Counted from the first letter of the stretch, positions 50,798 to 60,290 are shown. The stretch: DNA of 64,000 bases from Shinella sp032095155 (GCF_049199905.1 NZ_JBLZPK010000034.1:1-64000); one strand, 5' to 3'. Notes: generated by a model from the sequence alone, not told the origin. Translations and numbers: made by a program.

Positions 50798-53311
50798 GTG
50801 CCGACATTTTCTGCAAGCCTTGAAAAGGCGCTCCACCAGGCACTGACCTATGCGAACGAGCGCCACCACGAATATGCAACGCTGGAACACCTGCTTCTCG
50901 CGCTGATCGACGACGGGGATGCCGCCGCCGTGATGGGTGCCTGCAACGTCAATCTCGATGTGCTGCGCAAGACCGTCACCGACTATGTCGATCATGACCT
51001 CGCCAATCTGGTGACGGGCTATGAAGAGGATTCCAAGCCGACCTCCGGCTTCCAGCGCGTCATCCAGCGCGCGGTGATCCATGTCCAGTCCTCCGGCCGC
51101 GAGGAAGTGACCGGCGCCAACGTGCTCGTCGCGATCTTCGCCGAGCGCGAAAGCCATGCTGCCTATTTCCTGCAGGAGCAGGAGATGACGCGCTACGACG
51201 CCGTCAACTTCATCTCGCATGGCATCGGCAAGCGGCCGGGCGCCTCCGAGGAGCGCAAGGTGCGCGGCTCCGACGAAACCGAAAACGAGCAGAAGCAGAC
51301 GCGAGGCAGCGGCAGCGAGCAGGAAGAGCCCGCCAAGAAACAGGACGCGCTGACCGCCTATTGCGTCAACCTCAACGAGAAGGCCCGCAACGGCAAGATC
51401 GACCCGCTGATCGGCCGTCATGCCGAAGTGAACCGCACGATCCAGGTTCTCTGCCGCCGCTCCAAGAACAATCCGCTTTACGTGGGTGATCCTGGCGTGG
51501 GCAAGACGGCGATTGCCGAGGGCCTCGCCAAGCGCATCATCGAAGGCAAGGTGCCGGAAGCGCTGGCGGACGCCACGATCTTCTCGCTCGACATGGGCAC
51601 GCTGCTTGCCGGCACGCGCTATCGCGGTGACTTCGAGGAGCGCCTGAAGCAGGTCGTCAAGGAGCTGGAAGACTATCCGGGTGCGGTGCTGTTCATCGAC
51701 GAGATCCACACGGTCATCGGCGCGGGCGCCACGTCGGGCGGGGCGATGGATGCCTCCAACCTGCTGAAGCCGGCGCTGTCTTCCGGCGCGATCCGCTGCA
51801 TCGGCTCGACGACCTACAAGGAATACCGCCAGTTCTTCGAGAAGGACCGGGCGCTCGTCCGCCGTTTCCAGAAAATCGACGTCAACGAGCCGACCATCGA
51901 CGACACGATCGAGATCATGAAGGGCCTGAAGCCCTATTTCGAGGAGTACCACAAGCTCCGTTACTCGAACGAGGCGATCAAGTCGGCTGTCGAGCTTTCG
52001 GCGCGCTACATCAACGACCGCAAGCTGCCGGACAAGGCGATCGACGTGATCGACGAGACCGGTGCGGCCCAGATGTTGCTGCCTGCCGGCAAGCGTCGCA
52101 AGCTGATCACCGAAAAGGAGATCGAGGCGACGATCGCCACCATGGCCCGCATTCCGGCCAAGACCGTGTCCAAGGACGACGAACAGGTGCTCTCCAACCT
52201 GGAGAAGGAACTGCGCTCGGTGGTCTACGGCCAGGATCTGGCGATCGAGGCTCTGGCATCGGCGATCAAGCTTGCCCGTGCGGGCCTGCGCGAACCGAAC
52301 AAGCCGATCGGCAGCTACCTGTTCTCCGGCCCCACGGGTGTCGGCAAGACGGAAGTGGCCAAGCAGCTTGCCGCCTCGCTCGGCGTGGAACTGCTGCGCT
52401 TCGACATGTCGGAATACATGGAGCGGCACACGGTCTCGCGCCTGCTCGGTGCACCTCCCGGCTATGTCGGCTTCGACCAGGGCGGCCTGCTGACCGACGG
52501 CGTCGACCAGCATCCGCATTGCGTGCTGCTGCTCGACGAAATCGAGAAGGCGCATCCGGACCTCTACAACATCCTGTTGCAGGTCATGGATCACGGCTCG
52601 CTGACCGACCATAACGGCAAGAAGATCGACTTCCGCAACGTCATCCTGATCATGACGACCAATGCGGGTGCATCCGACATGGCCAAGGCCGCCATCGGCT
52701 TCGGCTCGTCCAAGCGCGAAGGCGAGGACATGGAGGCGATCAACCGCCTGTTCACGCCGGAATTCCGCAACCGTCTGGATGCGATCATCCCGTTCGGCTC
52801 GCTGCCGACGCCGGTCATCCATCAGGTCGTGCAGAAGTTCGTCATGCAGCTGGAAACGCAGCTGGCCGAACGCAACGTCACCTTCGATCTTCAGCAGGAA
52901 GCAATCGCCTGGCTGGCCGAGAAGGGCTACGACGAGAAGATGGGTGCCCGCCCGCTGGCGCGCGTCATCCAGGAAAACATCAAGAAGAAGCTTGCCGACG
53001 AAATCCTCTTCGGCAAGCTCAAGAAGGGCGGCGTGGTGCGCGTCTCCGTCGGTCCGAAGGAAGACGGCTCGAAGGGCCTGATTCTCGACGCCGTGCCGGA
53101 AACCGCGCCGATCAAGCCGAAGGCCGAAGTGGAAGAGGCTGCCGCCAAGACGGCCAAGCCCCGCAAGGCCAAGGAAACCGTTGCCGCCGAGGCGGCACCC
53201 GCCAAGGCCAAGTCGTCCAAGAAGGCGGCGGAAGCCAAGGCTCAGGAACCGAAGGACGAGCCGCCGCGCAAATCGTCAAGCGCGGTTCCGAAGGTCCCAC
53301 GCAAGAAATAA
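50798..53311 (+). CDS. clpA: ATP-dependent Clp protease ATP-binding subunit ClpA
   Basis: AAA+ unfoldase that feeds substrates to ClpP. The 837-residue protein has the N-domain (ALTYANERHHEYATLEHLLL), a first AAA module with Walker A GDPGVGKTA near residue 230 and a second with GPTGVGKTE near 511, and an IGF loop (MAKAAIGFGSSKREG) that docks on ClpP. From about residue 765 there is a Lys/Ala/Pro-rich tail not present in E. coli ClpA. It follows clpS by nine bases and is closed by a terminator. Confidence 0.96.
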   Translation: MPTFSASLEKALHQALTYANERHHEYATLEHLLLALIDDGDAAAVMGACNVNLDVLRKTVTDYVDHDLANLVTGYEEDSKPTSGFQRVIQRAVIHVQSSGREEVTGANVLVAIFAERESHAAYFLQEQEMTRYDAVNFISHGIGKRPGASEERKVRGSDETENEQKQTRGSGSEQEEPAKKQDALTAYCVNLNEKARNGKIDPLIGRHAEVNRTIQVLCRRSKNNPLYVGDPGVGKTAIAEGLAKRIIEGKVPEALADATIFSLDMGTLLAGTRYRGDFEERLKQVVKELEDYPGAVLFIDEIHTVIGAGATSGGAMDASNLLKPALSSGAIRCIGSTTYKEYRQFFEKDRALVRRFQKIDVNEPTIDDTIEIMKGLKPYFEEYHKLRYSNEAIKSAVELSARYINDRKLPDKAIDVIDETGAAQMLLPAGKRRKLITEKEIEATIATMARIPAKTVSKDDEQVLSNLEKELRSVVYGQDLAIEALASAIKLARAGLREPNKPIGSYLFSGPTGVGKTEVAKQLAASLGVELLRFDMSEYMERHTVSRLLGAPPGYVGFDQGGLLTDGVDQHPHCVLLLDEIEKAHPDLYNILLQVMDHGSLTDHNGKKIDFRNVILIMTTNAGASDMAKAAIGFGSSKREGEDMEAINRLFTPEFRNRLDAIIPFGSLPTPVIHQVVQKFVMQLETQLAERNVTFDLQQEAIAWLAEKGYDEKMGARPLARVIQENIKKKLADEILFGKLKKGGVVRVSVGPKEDGSKGLILDAVPETAPIKPKAEVEEAAAKTAKPRKAKETVAAEAAPAKAKSSKKAAEAKAQEPKDEPPRKSSSAVPKVPRKK

Positions 53312-53330
53312 CGGCTTTACAAATGATACC

Positions 53331-53363
53331 AGCCGGGCAGGAAACTGCCCGGCTTTCTTTTTG
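53331..53363 (+). terminator. Terminator of clpS-clpA
   Basis: AGCCGGGCAG (53331-53340) pairs perfectly with CTGCCCGGCT (53345-53354) around a GAAA loop, followed by TTCTTTTT. Confidence 0.9.
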
Positions 53364-53382
53364 CCGATGACCCGAGATACCG

Positions 53383-54123
53383 ATGACTGCCGAGACCGTG
53401 CCGGACCACCACTCCCAAACACACTGGTTCCTTGTCGGCATGCGCGGGCTTTTCAGCCTGCCGGCGATTATCCTCATGCTGTCCTTCGTCGGTTTTGCCG
53501 CCTTCACGGCGGAGGCGAAGATCCCGGTCGGGCAGGTGATGTTCATGACCGGCATGGTCTGGGCGCTTCCCGCGAAGGTTATCCTCGTCGGCTCCATGCT
53601 GTCGGGCGCGCATATCGCGACGGCGTTCCTGGCCGTGACGCTGTCTTCCGTGCGCATGATGCCGATGGTGGCCGCACTCATCCCGGAAATCCGTGACCGC
53701 CGCACGCCGACCTGGCTGCTGCTCATCGTCTCGCATTTCGTCGCCATCACCGCCTGGGTGTTTGCCATGGAGCATGTGCGCGACGTGCCGCGCTCCGGCC
53801 GCGTCGCGTTCTTCGCCGGCTTCGGCATGACGCTGACCACGGTCAATATCCTTCTGGTCGGCCTCGTTTATGGCGCTGTTTCGGAGTTCCCACCTGTTGT
53901 CTCCGGCTGCCTGTTCTTCCTGACACCGGTCTATTTTCTCGCCTCGATCTGGATTTCCGCGCGCCATCGGGTGATTTATTGGGCACTCGGCATCGGCCTT
54001 GCGCTCGGCTGGCTCTTCGCGGTGATCGCTCCCGAATATGACATCCTGCTCGCCGGCATCATCGGCGGCACGCTGGCTTGGTGGGGAGAGCGGTTGTTGC
54101 GCCAGAAGGAGGCCGCACGATGA
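53383..54123 (+). CDS. azlC: AzlC family branched-chain amino acid permease subunit
   Basis: Large subunit of an AzlCD-type exporter of branched-chain amino acids or azaleucine. The 246-residue protein has several hydrophobic helices and the family segments PVGQVMFMTGMVWALPAKVI and LSSVRMMPMVAALIPEIR. The ATG at 53383 follows the clpA terminator. It overlaps the small subunit gene by four bases, a hallmark of azlC-azlD pairs. The exported substrate in this organism is inferred from the family only. Confidence 0.88.
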   Translation: MTAETVPDHHSQTHWFLVGMRGLFSLPAIILMLSFVGFAAFTAEAKIPVGQVMFMTGMVWALPAKVILVGSMLSGAHIATAFLAVTLSSVRMMPMVAALIPEIRDRRTPTWLLLIVSHFVAITAWVFAMEHVRDVPRSGRVAFFAGFGMTLTTVNILLVGLVYGAVSEFPPVVSGCLFFLTPVYFLASIWISARHRVIYWALGIGLALGWLFAVIAPEYDILLAGIIGGTLAWWGERLLRQKEAAR

Positions 54124-54461
54124 GTTTCGACGGTCCCTGGCCCTATATCTATATCGCCATTGCCGGCTGGCTCGCCACCGATTTCTGGCGCTGGTCCGGG
54201 GTTATCGCGGGCAACCGCATCGATGAAAAATCCGAGGTGCTAAACTGGGTGAGGGCGGTTGCCACCGCGCTGGTCGCGGCGGTTATAGCCAAGCTGATCG
54301 TCTATCCGACCGGTGTTCTCGAAGCCTCCCCGCTCTGGTTGCGGTTAGGCTCGGTGGCTGTCGGAGCTACCGCCTTTTTTACGGTTGGCCGGAAACCCGC
54401 CGTCGGTATCGGTGTCTCGATCGCAACACTTGCGGTTGGTCTGTCTATGCTCGGCTTTTGA
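54120..54461 (+). CDS. azlD: AzlD domain-containing protein
   Basis: Small partner subunit of the AzlCD transporter, 113 residues. It shows the short hydrophobic helices typical of AzlD (PYIYIAIAGWLATDFWRWSG, GSVAVGATAFFTVGRKPAVG). The ATG at 54120 overlaps the azlC stop, so the two are cotranslated. Upstream in-frame starts would lie inside azlC and are rejected. Confidence 0.85.
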   Translation: MSFDGPWPYIYIAIAGWLATDFWRWSGVIAGNRIDEKSEVLNWVRAVATALVAAVIAKLIVYPTGVLEASPLWLRLGSVAVGATAFFTVGRKPAVGIGVSIATLAVGLSMLGF

Positions 54462-54531
54462 GCCAATCCGGTCGCATTTATCCAAATTTTAAAGTGCATT
54501 CGGTAGAGAAAGGATGATCAAGGAGACCGGC

Positions 54532-55458
54532 ATGCTGTTTCTTCCCGCGGAACGACTGATCCTGTTGCTGACAGTGATCCTGCTGGCGCTATCGGCCGTG
54601 CTGATTGTCGTGAAGGGCGTGGCTATCGATGCCGGCGCCTATGCCCTGTTTATTTTGGGTGGCCTTGCCATGATCGGGCTCGGGCAATATTACCGCAGCG
54701 TCCGCTCGGATGCGCAGATTGCCGCGACCGTGACGGCAACCGGGGTGTTCATCCTGTTCACGCTGGCTGGGTCTGTCTTCAACTATATGCTGCTGCCCGT
54801 CTTCTTCACGCCGATCGATCCGTTGCTGTTGCGGCTCGATGCGGCCGTGGGCTTCGACTGGCCGGTTTTTGTCACGTGGGTTTCGGGTTTTCCGTTTTTC
54901 GGCTCGGTTCTCCGGGTCGTCTATTTCAGTTCGCTGCCGCAGATGGCGGTCATCATTCTGGCGCTTGGCTTCTTTGCCGACGGCGTACAATTGCAGCGTT
55001 TCATGCTGACAGGCGTTTTCGGCGCGCTGCTGGCGATCCTCTTCTGGTCTTTTTTCCCGTCCTTCGGCACGTCGGCCGTATACGACCTGCCGGCCGAAGT
55101 CCTTGCGCGTATGCCGATGGCAGCCGATCCCGCCTATGGACGCGAGCTGGTGCGCTTGAGCCGCGAGGGTGTGACTGTACTGTCGCCGCACAATGTTCTG
55201 GGCCTGATCGCTTTTCCGTCGTTTCACACCATTATGGCCTGCATGTCGGTGGTCTTTCTGGCGCGGGTGCGGTTTCTGGCGATCCCGGCCGTGATCATCA
55301 ACCTGCTGATGGTGCCCGCCATTCTGGTTCAAGGCGGACACCATCTGATGGATGTGTTCGGCGGGATAACAGTCTTCTACCTGTCCTATGTCCTGTCGGG
55401 GCAGATCCTGCGCCGCTATGCGGCGCCGGTTTTCGAGCGTAGCACTGCCGCTGCATAG
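54532..55458 (+). CDS. PAP2-superfamily membrane phosphatase or phosphotransferase
   Basis: Integral membrane enzyme of the PAP2 superfamily with the PAP2_3-like layout. The motif AFPSFHTIMACMSV carries the catalytic PSxxH histidine, and ILVQGGHHLMDVFGGI the second His and Asp. The motif-1 position has the less usual FFPSFGTSAVYDLPAEVL, so activity may be on inositol or lipid phosphates. Start: an ATG at 54532 has AAGGAG seven bases upstream (308 residues); an ATG at 54514 is also in frame. Downstream lies a convergent HIT gene. Confidence 0.8.
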   Translation: MLFLPAERLILLLTVILLALSAVLIVVKGVAIDAGAYALFILGGLAMIGLGQYYRSVRSDAQIAATVTATGVFILFTLAGSVFNYMLLPVFFTPIDPLLLRLDAAVGFDWPVFVTWVSGFPFFGSVLRVVYFSSLPQMAVIILALGFFADGVQLQRFMLTGVFGALLAILFWSFFPSFGTSAVYDLPAEVLARMPMAADPAYGRELVRLSREGVTVLSPHNVLGLIAFPSFHTIMACMSVVFLARVRFLAIPAVIINLLMVPAILVQGGHHLMDVFGGITVFYLSYVLSGQILRRYAAPVFERSTAAA

Positions 55459-55469
55459 AGCGGCAAGGC

Positions 55470-55886
55470 TCAAAGCGCGTCGCGCAGTTTCTGTGCGTTT
55501 GCGGCAAGCACGCCCTGATCTTCTATCGTGCCGGAATGCGGCTTGAGCGGCAGGCCCTCGACGCGCGGGATAACGTGGAAATGCAGGTGATAGACGGTCT
55601 GGCCGGCGGCGGGCTCGTTGAACTGGATGACCGTTACGCCATCCGCCTCGAAGGCCTCCTTGGCCGCGACGGCGATCTTCTGCACGACGGCTATCAGCCG
55701 CGCCAGCGTTTCGGGATCCGCATCGAGGATGTTGCGCGAGGGCGCCTTGGGAATGACGAGCGTATGTCCGTCGGCCTGCGGCATCACATCCATGAAGGCG
55801 ATCGTGTGCTCGTCTTCATAGACACGGTGCGAGGGGATCTCGCCGCGCAGGATCTTTGCGAAGATGTTGTTGCTGTCGTAGCTCAT
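55470..55886 (-). CDS. HIT family protein
   Basis: Nucleotide hydrolase or transferase of the histidine triad superfamily, 138 residues. The triad reads HLHFHVIP near residue 100, and the N-terminal IFAKILRGEIPSHRVYEDE and the FMDVMPQADGHTLVIPK strand segment are typical of the HINT type. It is the last gene of a minus-strand run (ridA-gdpD-acetyltransferase-HIT), starting 15 bases after the preceding gene. The substrate is probably a small adenosine phosphoramidate. Confidence 0.92.
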   Translation of the reverse strand: MSYDSNNIFAKILRGEIPSHRVYEDEHTIAFMDVMPQADGHTLVIPKAPSRNILDADPETLARLIAVVQKIAVAAKEAFEADGVTVIQFNEPAAGQTVYHLHFHVIPRVEGLPLKPHSGTIEDQGVLAANAQKLRDAL

Positions 55887-55901
55887 GCTCGTCTCCCGGT
55901 C

Positions 55902-57089
55902 TTACTCTGTCTCGTCGTGGTCTCCGCCGCGGCGGAAGGGGCCGTGTCCGGCCAGATAGTCGCCCATCATCTCCACGTCCCGGCGCTCGCGCTCGAGATA
56001 ATCGGCCACGGCGCGGCGGAGGCCCGCATGGGTGATGTAGTGGGCGGAATGGGTAATAGTCGGCAGGTAGCCGCGCGCCAGCTTGTGCTCGCCCTGCGCG
56101 CCGGCTTCGACGCGCTTCAGGCCCTTGGCGATCGCGAAGTCGATGGCCTGGTGGTAGCAGACCTCGAAATGCAGGAAGGGATGATCCTCGATGCAGCCCC
56201 AGTGGCGGCCGTAAAGCGTATCGCCGCCGATGAAATTGATCGCGCCGGCGATATAGCGGCCGTCGCGTTTGGCCATGACGAGCAGAATGTCGTCGGCCAT
56301 GCGCTCGCCGATCAGGCTGTAGAATTTTCGGTTGAGGTAGGGGCGGCCCCATTTGCGGCTGCCGGTATCCATATAGAAGGTGAAGAACTGGTCCCAGATC
56401 GCCTCGGTCAGATCGCTGCTGGTCAGCCAGTCGATTTCGATGCCGTGTTCCAACGCCGCCCGGCGCTCCTTCCTCAACGCCTTGCGCTTGCGCGACGCCA
56501 GCGTTTCGAGAAAGGCATCGTATGAGCCGTAGCCGTCATTGACGAAATGGAACTGCTGGTCGGTGCGGTGCAGATAGCCCGCAGCCTCGAAGATCGGCAT
56601 TTCCGCGTCCGGCACGAAGGTGACATGCGCCGATGAGACGCCATGGCGCTTGGCAAGCTCCTTCAGGCCGCCGGCAAGGGCTGCCTGCGTCTCGATGACT
56701 GGCTGATCGGCCCGGTGCAGCAGGCGCGGGCCGGTGGCGGGCGTGAAGGGGATGGAGGCCTGCAGCTTCGGATAATAGCTGCCGCCGGCACGCTCGAAGG
56801 CATCGGCCCAGCCGTGGTCGAAGACATATTCGCCCTGGCTGTGGTTCTTCAGATAGACGGGCAGGGCACCGATAAGGGCGCCCTCGTCGTTCTCCAGGAG
56901 AAGATGCTGGCCGAGCCAGCCGGTCTCGGCCGTGGCGCAGCCCGAGTCTTCCAAAGAAGACAGGAAAGCGTGGCTGACGAACGGATTGTAGGGCATTTGC
57001 GCATCGACCCTGGAGGCGCCGGCGAGGCGCCCCCAGTCTTCAGCCGAAATATCGGCAAAGCTCGTTTCGACGCGGATGCGCACCGTCAC
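55902..57089 (-). CDS. GNAT-fold acyltransferase of the DUF482/FemAB-like family
   Basis: Large GNAT-type protein of 395 residues. The family segments YPKLQASIPFTPATGPRLL, RKRKALRKERRAALEHG and HWGCIEDHPFLHFEVCYHQA are characteristic of DUF482 proteins, sometimes named peptidogalycan biosynthesis or GNAT-family proteins. FemAB relatives transfer amino acids onto peptidoglycan precursors, but a function here is not proven. The gene follows gdpD by one base and ends 15 bases before HIT, so it is in the same operon. Confidence 0.85.
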   Translation of the reverse strand: MTVRIRVETSFADISAEDWGRLAGASRVDAQMPYNPFVSHAFLSSLEDSGCATAETGWLGQHLLLENDEGALIGALPVYLKNHSQGEYVFDHGWADAFERAGGSYYPKLQASIPFTPATGPRLLHRADQPVIETQAALAGGLKELAKRHGVSSAHVTFVPDAEMPIFEAAGYLHRTDQQFHFVNDGYGSYDAFLETLASRKRKALRKERRAALEHGIEIDWLTSSDLTEAIWDQFFTFYMDTGSRKWGRPYLNRKFYSLIGERMADDILLVMAKRDGRYIAGAINFIGGDTLYGRHWGCIEDHPFLHFEVCYHQAIDFAIAKGLKRVEAGAQGEHKLARGYLPTITHSAHYITHAGLRRAVADYLERERRDVEMMGDYLAGHGPFRRGGDHDETE

Positions 57090-57090
57090 C

Positions 57091-57816
57091 TCAGGCCGTC
57101 AGGGCTTCGCGCGGATCGAAACCTTCGAAGGTCATCTGGTCCGCGTTGAGCGCCGTGATCGTGCGCGCCTCGTCGTCGCGCACCGTCCAGGTGATGATCT
57201 GTCTGCCGAGGTCGCGCTGCCGGCTGATGAAGGCATTCGGCAGATGGCCGTAATAGTAAGAGATGAAGTCGAGGCCGAGCTGCATGCCTTCCTCATGTAC
57301 GGCGAACTCTTCCGGACGCGCTCCGTCCGCCGTCAGGCCGACGGGCCTGTCGGTGCCGAGCCCCTTCAGGTCCTTCAGCAGCCACTGGTCGAAGCTCATC
57401 AGGGCGATCGGTCCTTCATAGTTCTCGATGGTATCGAGTACCGCCATGGCGAAGCCCTCGTCGTCGCCCTTGCGGCCCTTCAGTTCCAGGACAAGCGGCA
57501 CGCGACCCTTCACGAGGTCGAGCAGCTGGCGCAGCGTCGGCACTTTGTCGGCCGTGCCGCCGATCTTCAGCAGGCCGAGTTCGGCGGCGGTGCGCTGGCG
57601 AACGTCGCCCTCGATGCCGCAGAGACGCTTCAGGTCGTCGTCATGGAAGACGACGGGAATGGCATCGGCGGCATATTGCAGGTCGCACTCGATGGCGAAA
57701 CCGGCCTCGACGGCGCGGGCGAAGGCCGAGAGCGTGTTTTCCCAGACCGCCCGGTTGAGATCATGATAGCCGCGATGCGCGATCGGGCGCTCGGTCAGCC
57801 AGTGGAATTTATGCAT
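57091..57816 (-). CDS. Glycerophosphodiester phosphodiesterase family protein
   Basis: TIM-barrel enzyme of the GDPD family, 241 residues, expected to cleave glycerophosphodiesters to glycerol-3-phosphate and alcohol. The active-site segments AHRGYHDLNRAVWENTLSAF (His and Arg), IECDLQYAADAIPVVFHDDD with metal ligands and the catalytic His, and VLELKGR with the ligand Glu are intact. No signal peptide is visible, so it is cytoplasmic. It overlaps ridA by one base and precedes the acetyltransferase. Confidence 0.92.
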   Translation of the reverse strand: MHKFHWLTERPIAHRGYHDLNRAVWENTLSAFARAVEAGFAIECDLQYAADAIPVVFHDDDLKRLCGIEGDVRQRTAAELGLLKIGGTADKVPTLRQLLDLVKGRVPLVLELKGRKGDDEGFAMAVLDTIENYEGPIALMSFDQWLLKDLKGLGTDRPVGLTADGARPEEFAVHEEGMQLGLDFISYYYGHLPNAFISRQRDLGRQIITWTVRDDEARTITALNADQMTFEGFDPREALTA

Positions 57817-58280
57817 CAGGCGATTTCCATGATGGCGTCGATCTCGACGGCCGCATTCAGGGGCAGGGCGGCCATGCCGACGGCGGCGCGGGCGTGCTTG
57901 CCGGCTTCACCGAGCGCGCCGACCAGGAAGTTCGAGGCGCCGTTCAGCACGAGATGCTGTTCGACGAAATCGGGCGTGGAGGCGACGAAGCCGTTGATCT
58001 TGATGATGCGCTTGATGCGCGAGAGGTCGCCGAGCGCCGCCTTCGCCTGGGCGAGCAGGCCGAGCGCGCAGAGTTCGGCCGCCTTCTGGGCGCCAGCGAC
58101 ATCGACATCCTTGCCGACATGGCCGGTTACCGCGAGCTTGCCGTCGAGCATGGGGAGCTGGCCGGAAATGTGGAGCACGTTGCCGCTGATGACGAAGGGC
58201 ACGTAGTTGGCCGCCGGTGCCGCCGCCACGGGAATGTCGTAGCCCAGTTCCTTGACGCGTTTTTCGATTTCAGCGGACAT
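57816..58280 (-). CDS. RidA family protein
   Basis: Enamine/imine deaminase family protein (YjgF/YER057c/UK114), which removes reactive 2-aminoacrylate-type intermediates. The 154-residue chain has VPFVISGNVLHISGQLPML, KAALGDLSRIKRIIKINGFV and GKHARAAVGMAALPLNAAVE, which include the Arg/Ala-containing active-site region of the family. The ATG at 58280 is preferred; the frame runs on upstream without family features. First gene of the ridA-gdpD-acetyltransferase-HIT run, divergent from eipB. Confidence 0.93.
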   Translation of the reverse strand: MSAEIEKRVKELGYDIPVAAAPAANYVPFVISGNVLHISGQLPMLDGKLAVTGHVGKDVDVAGAQKAAELCALGLLAQAKAALGDLSRIKRIIKINGFVASTPDFVEQHLVLNGASNFLVGALGEAGKHARAAVGMAALPLNAAVEIDAIMEIA

Positions 58281-58426
58281 TGCGGTCTCCGTTCTCGGCT
58301 TCAGGGGGCATTGCGTCGCGGGACCGCGGCAATGTTGGAAATGAATATGGCATCGCGCGGATATTGCCTCGCTTTTGCCGAAAGAGTTCATATAACATCG
58401 CGCTCGACTTCAACAGGAGGAAACGG

Positions 58427-59254
58427 ATGTTTCGTTCAGCCTTTGTCGCGGCCGCCATGGCCGGGGCATGCCTCGCCGGCAGCGGCGTGACCAGCGCCTT
58501 TGCCACACCGGCGAGCGGGCTTGCGCCGCACCGCGCCGTCTATGACCTCCAGCTCAAGGACGCCACCGAGCGCTCCGGCATCGCCGGCATGTATGGCCGC
58601 ATGGTCTATGAGTTCAACGGCAGTCCCTGCGACGGCTACACGGTAAGCTTCCGCTTCGTCACGCAGGTGAATACCGGCGAGGAGACGCGCCTTACCGACC
58701 AGCAGACGACCACCTATGAGGACCTGAAGAGCGGCAGCTTCCGCTTCCTCACCCGCTCCTTCACCGACGAGAAGCTGGACAAGGAAGTGCGCGGCACGGC
58801 GCGTGAGGACAAGACGGGCGTCTCCGTCGACCTGACATCGCCCGACGCGCGCAAGCTGGAACTGGCGGAGAGCCGCTTTCCGACCGAACATATGCTCGAG
58901 GTCATCGAGCACGCCAAGAAGGGCGACCGCTTCTTCGAATCGCGCCTCTACGATGGCTCAGATGCGGGCGACAAGACACTGATGACGACCTCCGTCGTCG
59001 GCAAGAAGGAAATGCCGAAGGCTGGCGATCCCGATGCCGACAAGGCCGGCAATTTCGCAAAGCGGGCCTTCTGGCCGGTGTCCATCGCTTACTATAACGA
59101 CACCAATGATGGCGATGCGCTGCCGGTCTATCGCATGGCGTTCAAGCTCTACGAGAACGGCGTGACGCGGGACCTCACCATGGACTACGGCGAGTTCGTG
59201 CTGACCGGCAAGCTCGCCAAGCTTGAGATGTTCAAGCCGCAGGAATGCAAGTAG
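58427..59254 (+). CDS. eipB: EipB family protein (DUF1849)
   Basis: Periplasmic envelope integrity protein. The 275-residue chain has a signal peptide (FVAAAMAGACLAGSGVTSAFA before TPASGLAPH) and the DUF1849 segments HRAVYDLQLKDATERSGI and MVYEFNGSPCDGYTVSFRFV. Two cysteines, in SPCDGY and at the C-terminal PQECK, match the disulfide known in Brucella EipB, a beta-spiral protein needed for envelope stability. AGGAGGAAA is a strong ribosome binding site before the ATG at 58427. Divergent from ridA; rpsB follows 190 bases later. Confidence 0.92.
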   Translation: MFRSAFVAAAMAGACLAGSGVTSAFATPASGLAPHRAVYDLQLKDATERSGIAGMYGRMVYEFNGSPCDGYTVSFRFVTQVNTGEETRLTDQQTTTYEDLKSGSFRFLTRSFTDEKLDKEVRGTAREDKTGVSVDLTSPDARKLELAESRFPTEHMLEVIEHAKKGDRFFESRLYDGSDAGDKTLMTTSVVGKKEMPKAGDPDADKAGNFAKRAFWPVSIAYYNDTNDGDALPVYRMAFKLYENGVTRDLTMDYGEFVLTGKLAKLEMFKPQECK

Positions 59255-59444
59255 GCGCGGCTCTCTCAGCATTTTTTAACCCGTGGCCCTTGATTTTCCG
59301 GGAAACTGGGCGTAAAGGGCCGCTCATTCCACACGTGAGGCTTGGGATTGTCCGGGAGAAATCCGGATCGTTCCGCCCGGTGGCATTTCTCTTGGGAAGT
59401 GCTGTTCGCCTTGCGGAGGTTCAACCGGAAAAGGATAACTAGGC

Positions 59445-60206
59445 ATGGCATTGCCCGATTTCTCTATGCGCCAGCTTCTCGAAGCCGGCATCCACTTCGG
59501 CCACCAGACGCACCGCTGGAACCCGAAGATGAAGCCGTACATCTTCGGCGATCGCAACAACGTTCACATCATCGACCTGGCCCAGACCGTTCCGATGCTG
59601 TCGCGCGCCCTTCAGGTCGTGTCCGACACCGTTGCCGGTGGTGGCCGCGTTCTGTTCGTCGGCACGAAGCGTCAGGCTTCCGACATCATCGCTGACGCTG
59701 CCAAGCGTTCGGCCCAGTACTACGTCAACGCCCGCTGGCTCGGCGGCATGCTGACGAACTGGAAGACCATCTCCAACTCGATCCAGCGCCTGCGCAAGCT
59801 CGACGAGATCCTCGCTTCGGAAGGCTCCGGCTACTCGAAGAAGGAGCGCCTGAACCTCGAGCGCGAACGCGAAAAGCTTGAAAAGGCTCTCGGCGGTATC
59901 CGCGACATGGGCGGCACGCCGGACCTGATGTTCATCATCGACACCAACAAGGAATCGATCGCGATCGAAGAAGCCAAGCGTCTTGGCATTCCGGTCGTCG
60001 CCGTTATCGACTCCAACTGCGATCCGGACCCGATCGACTTCCCGATCCCCGGCAACGACGACGCCTCGCGCGCCATCGCCCTCTACTGCGACCTGATCGC
60101 CCGCGCTGCCATCGACGGCATCGCGCGTCAGCAGGGCGCTTCGGGCCGTGACCTCGGCGCCTCGGCTGAGGTTCCGGTCGAGCCGGCTCTCGAAGCCGAA
60201 GCGTAA
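59445..60206 (+). CDS. rpsB: 30S ribosomal protein S2
   Basis: Small-subunit ribosomal protein, 253 residues. It starts MALPDFSMRQLLEAGIHFGH and contains the S2 signatures THRWNPKMKPYIFGDRN, GTKRQASDIIADAAKRS and GIPVVAVIDSNCDPDPIDFP. AAGGA precedes the ATG. It is followed by tsf, pyrH and frr, the standard order rpsB-tsf-pyrH-frr. A 190-base leader with some hairpin potential may hold autoregulation by S2, but I see no proof. Confidence 0.97.
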   Translation: MALPDFSMRQLLEAGIHFGHQTHRWNPKMKPYIFGDRNNVHIIDLAQTVPMLSRALQVVSDTVAGGGRVLFVGTKRQASDIIADAAKRSAQYYVNARWLGGMLTNWKTISNSIQRLRKLDEILASEGSGYSKKERLNLEREREKLEKALGGIRDMGGTPDLMFIIDTNKESIAIEEAKRLGIPVVAVIDSNCDPDPIDFPIPGNDDASRAIALYCDLIARAAIDGIARQQGASGRDLGASAEVPVEPALEAEA

Positions 60207-60250
60207 GGCCAAGGTCGGAGCGACACTTTCGCTCCCTCTTTCCTGTTAAA

Positions 60251-60290
60251 CCGAGGCCAGAGAGACAATCCCTGGCCTCGGCTTGTTTAA
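60251..60290 (+). terminator. Hairpin between rpsB and tsf, possible attenuator
   Basis: CCGAGGCCAG (60251-60260) pairs with CTGGCCTCGG (60272-60281); only a short T-rich stretch follows, so partial termination or processing is more likely than full stop. Confidence 0.6.
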
